Positions 14,409 through 14,608 of a stretch of 14,608 bases of DNA are shown here, one piece after another. How positions within the stretch are numbered: the stretch's first letter is position 1; each line of letters begins with the position of its first letter. The translations under genes and the position numbers were made by a program. Below the pieces are notes generated by a model that was not told the DNA's origin, searched no databases, and worked only from the letters and a program-made list of their open reading frames with translations. The stretch is from positions 1 through 14,608 of the forward strand of contig CAZFAP010000124.1 in NCBI GenBank assembly GCA_964516325.1. Direction: 5' to 3'. The DNA is from CAZFAP01 sp964516325. GTDB lineage: Bacteria > Auribacterota > JABMQX01.

Positions 14409-14608
14409 GGACGACAACAAGGCCTACCTCTGGGACATGCTGGACGCCGCAGTAGCGATCCAGGATTTTGTCCGGGGTAAGAGTCCGAAGGACTATCTGA
14501 CGGATCGCATGTTGCGCGGCGCCGTAGAGCGGCATCTGGAGATCATCGGGGAGGCAGCGCGCCGGGTCTCACAGCAGTTGAAAGAGGCCCATCCCGAAAT
14601 CCCCTGGC
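14398..14608 (+). CDS. HepT-like (DUF86) HEPN toxin, C-terminus beyond window
   Basis: Seventy residues are visible from the ATG at 14398. The RGAVERHLEIIGEAARRVSQ helix and the final HPEIPW are typical of DUF86/HepT-like proteins. The RNase motif (Rx4HxY) normally follows shortly after this point and is not in the window, so activity cannot be judged. The start lies inside the second MNT gene, in another frame. Confidence 0.85.
   Translation, partial: MRSEDDNKAYLWDMLDAAVAIQDFVRGKSPKDYLTDRMLRGAVERHLEIIGEAARRVSQQLKEAHPEIPW

Overview
The window looks like draft or metagenome-assembled bacterial DNA: G+C-rich, with a run of Ns at 2939-2948. Shine-Dalgarno sites, one good sigma-70-like promoter and an N-terminal export signal point to Bacteria. 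A class II (cobalamin-dependent) ribonucleotide reductase and a group 3b-type [NiFe] hydrogenase suggest an anaerobic or microaerophilic lifestyle. The secreted NHL protein has a '...RRFYRV' C-terminal module, and the gaps between genes hold a dispersed hairpin repeat whose spurious translation reads HGQDAHAT or HGQDARA. I associate both with uncultivated PVC-like, Hydrogenedentes-like or Omnitrophica-like lineages, but the phylum cannot be fixed from this sequence.

Layout. (1) 1-2061, minus strand: a partial isocitrate dehydrogenase-type gene, preceded by a uroporphyrinogen-decarboxylase-superfamily (MtaA/CmuA-like) gene. (2) 2062-2948: gene-free DNA with degenerate dispersed repeats, ending at the N gap. 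(3) 2949-8112, plus strand: a tandem-GAF protein, then hydB-hydG-hydD-hydA of a group 3b NAD(P)-linked hydrogenase. Electrons would run from the [NiFe] site in HydA through FeS clusters in HydD and HydB to FAD and NAD(P) in HydG. (4) 8113-10747: a secreted 12-repeat NHL propeller gene with its own promoter. It lies between hydA and further copies of the hydA 3' end. (5) 10748-12871: nrdJ. (6) 12872-14608: two MNT/HEPN toxin-antitoxin-type pairs of different families. Between them is a second copy of the last ~270 bp of nrdJ, perfect over 261 bp.

The most unusual signal is that the same architecture occurs twice. A housekeeping or redox gene (hydA, nrdJ) keeps an intact 3' end. A small cargo follows (NHL gene; MNT-HEPN pair). 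Then comes a 5'-truncated copy of the host gene's C-terminal coding segment, ending at the same stop codon. In both cases the copied segment encodes the terminal cysteine motif: the Ni-binding DPCxxCxxH in HydA and the redox arm CPHPQC in NrdJ. This is the topology expected from single-crossover or site-specific integration of a circle carrying a replacement gene 3' end. No integrase is visible. Assembly artefact must be excluded, especially for the perfect nrdJ repeat.
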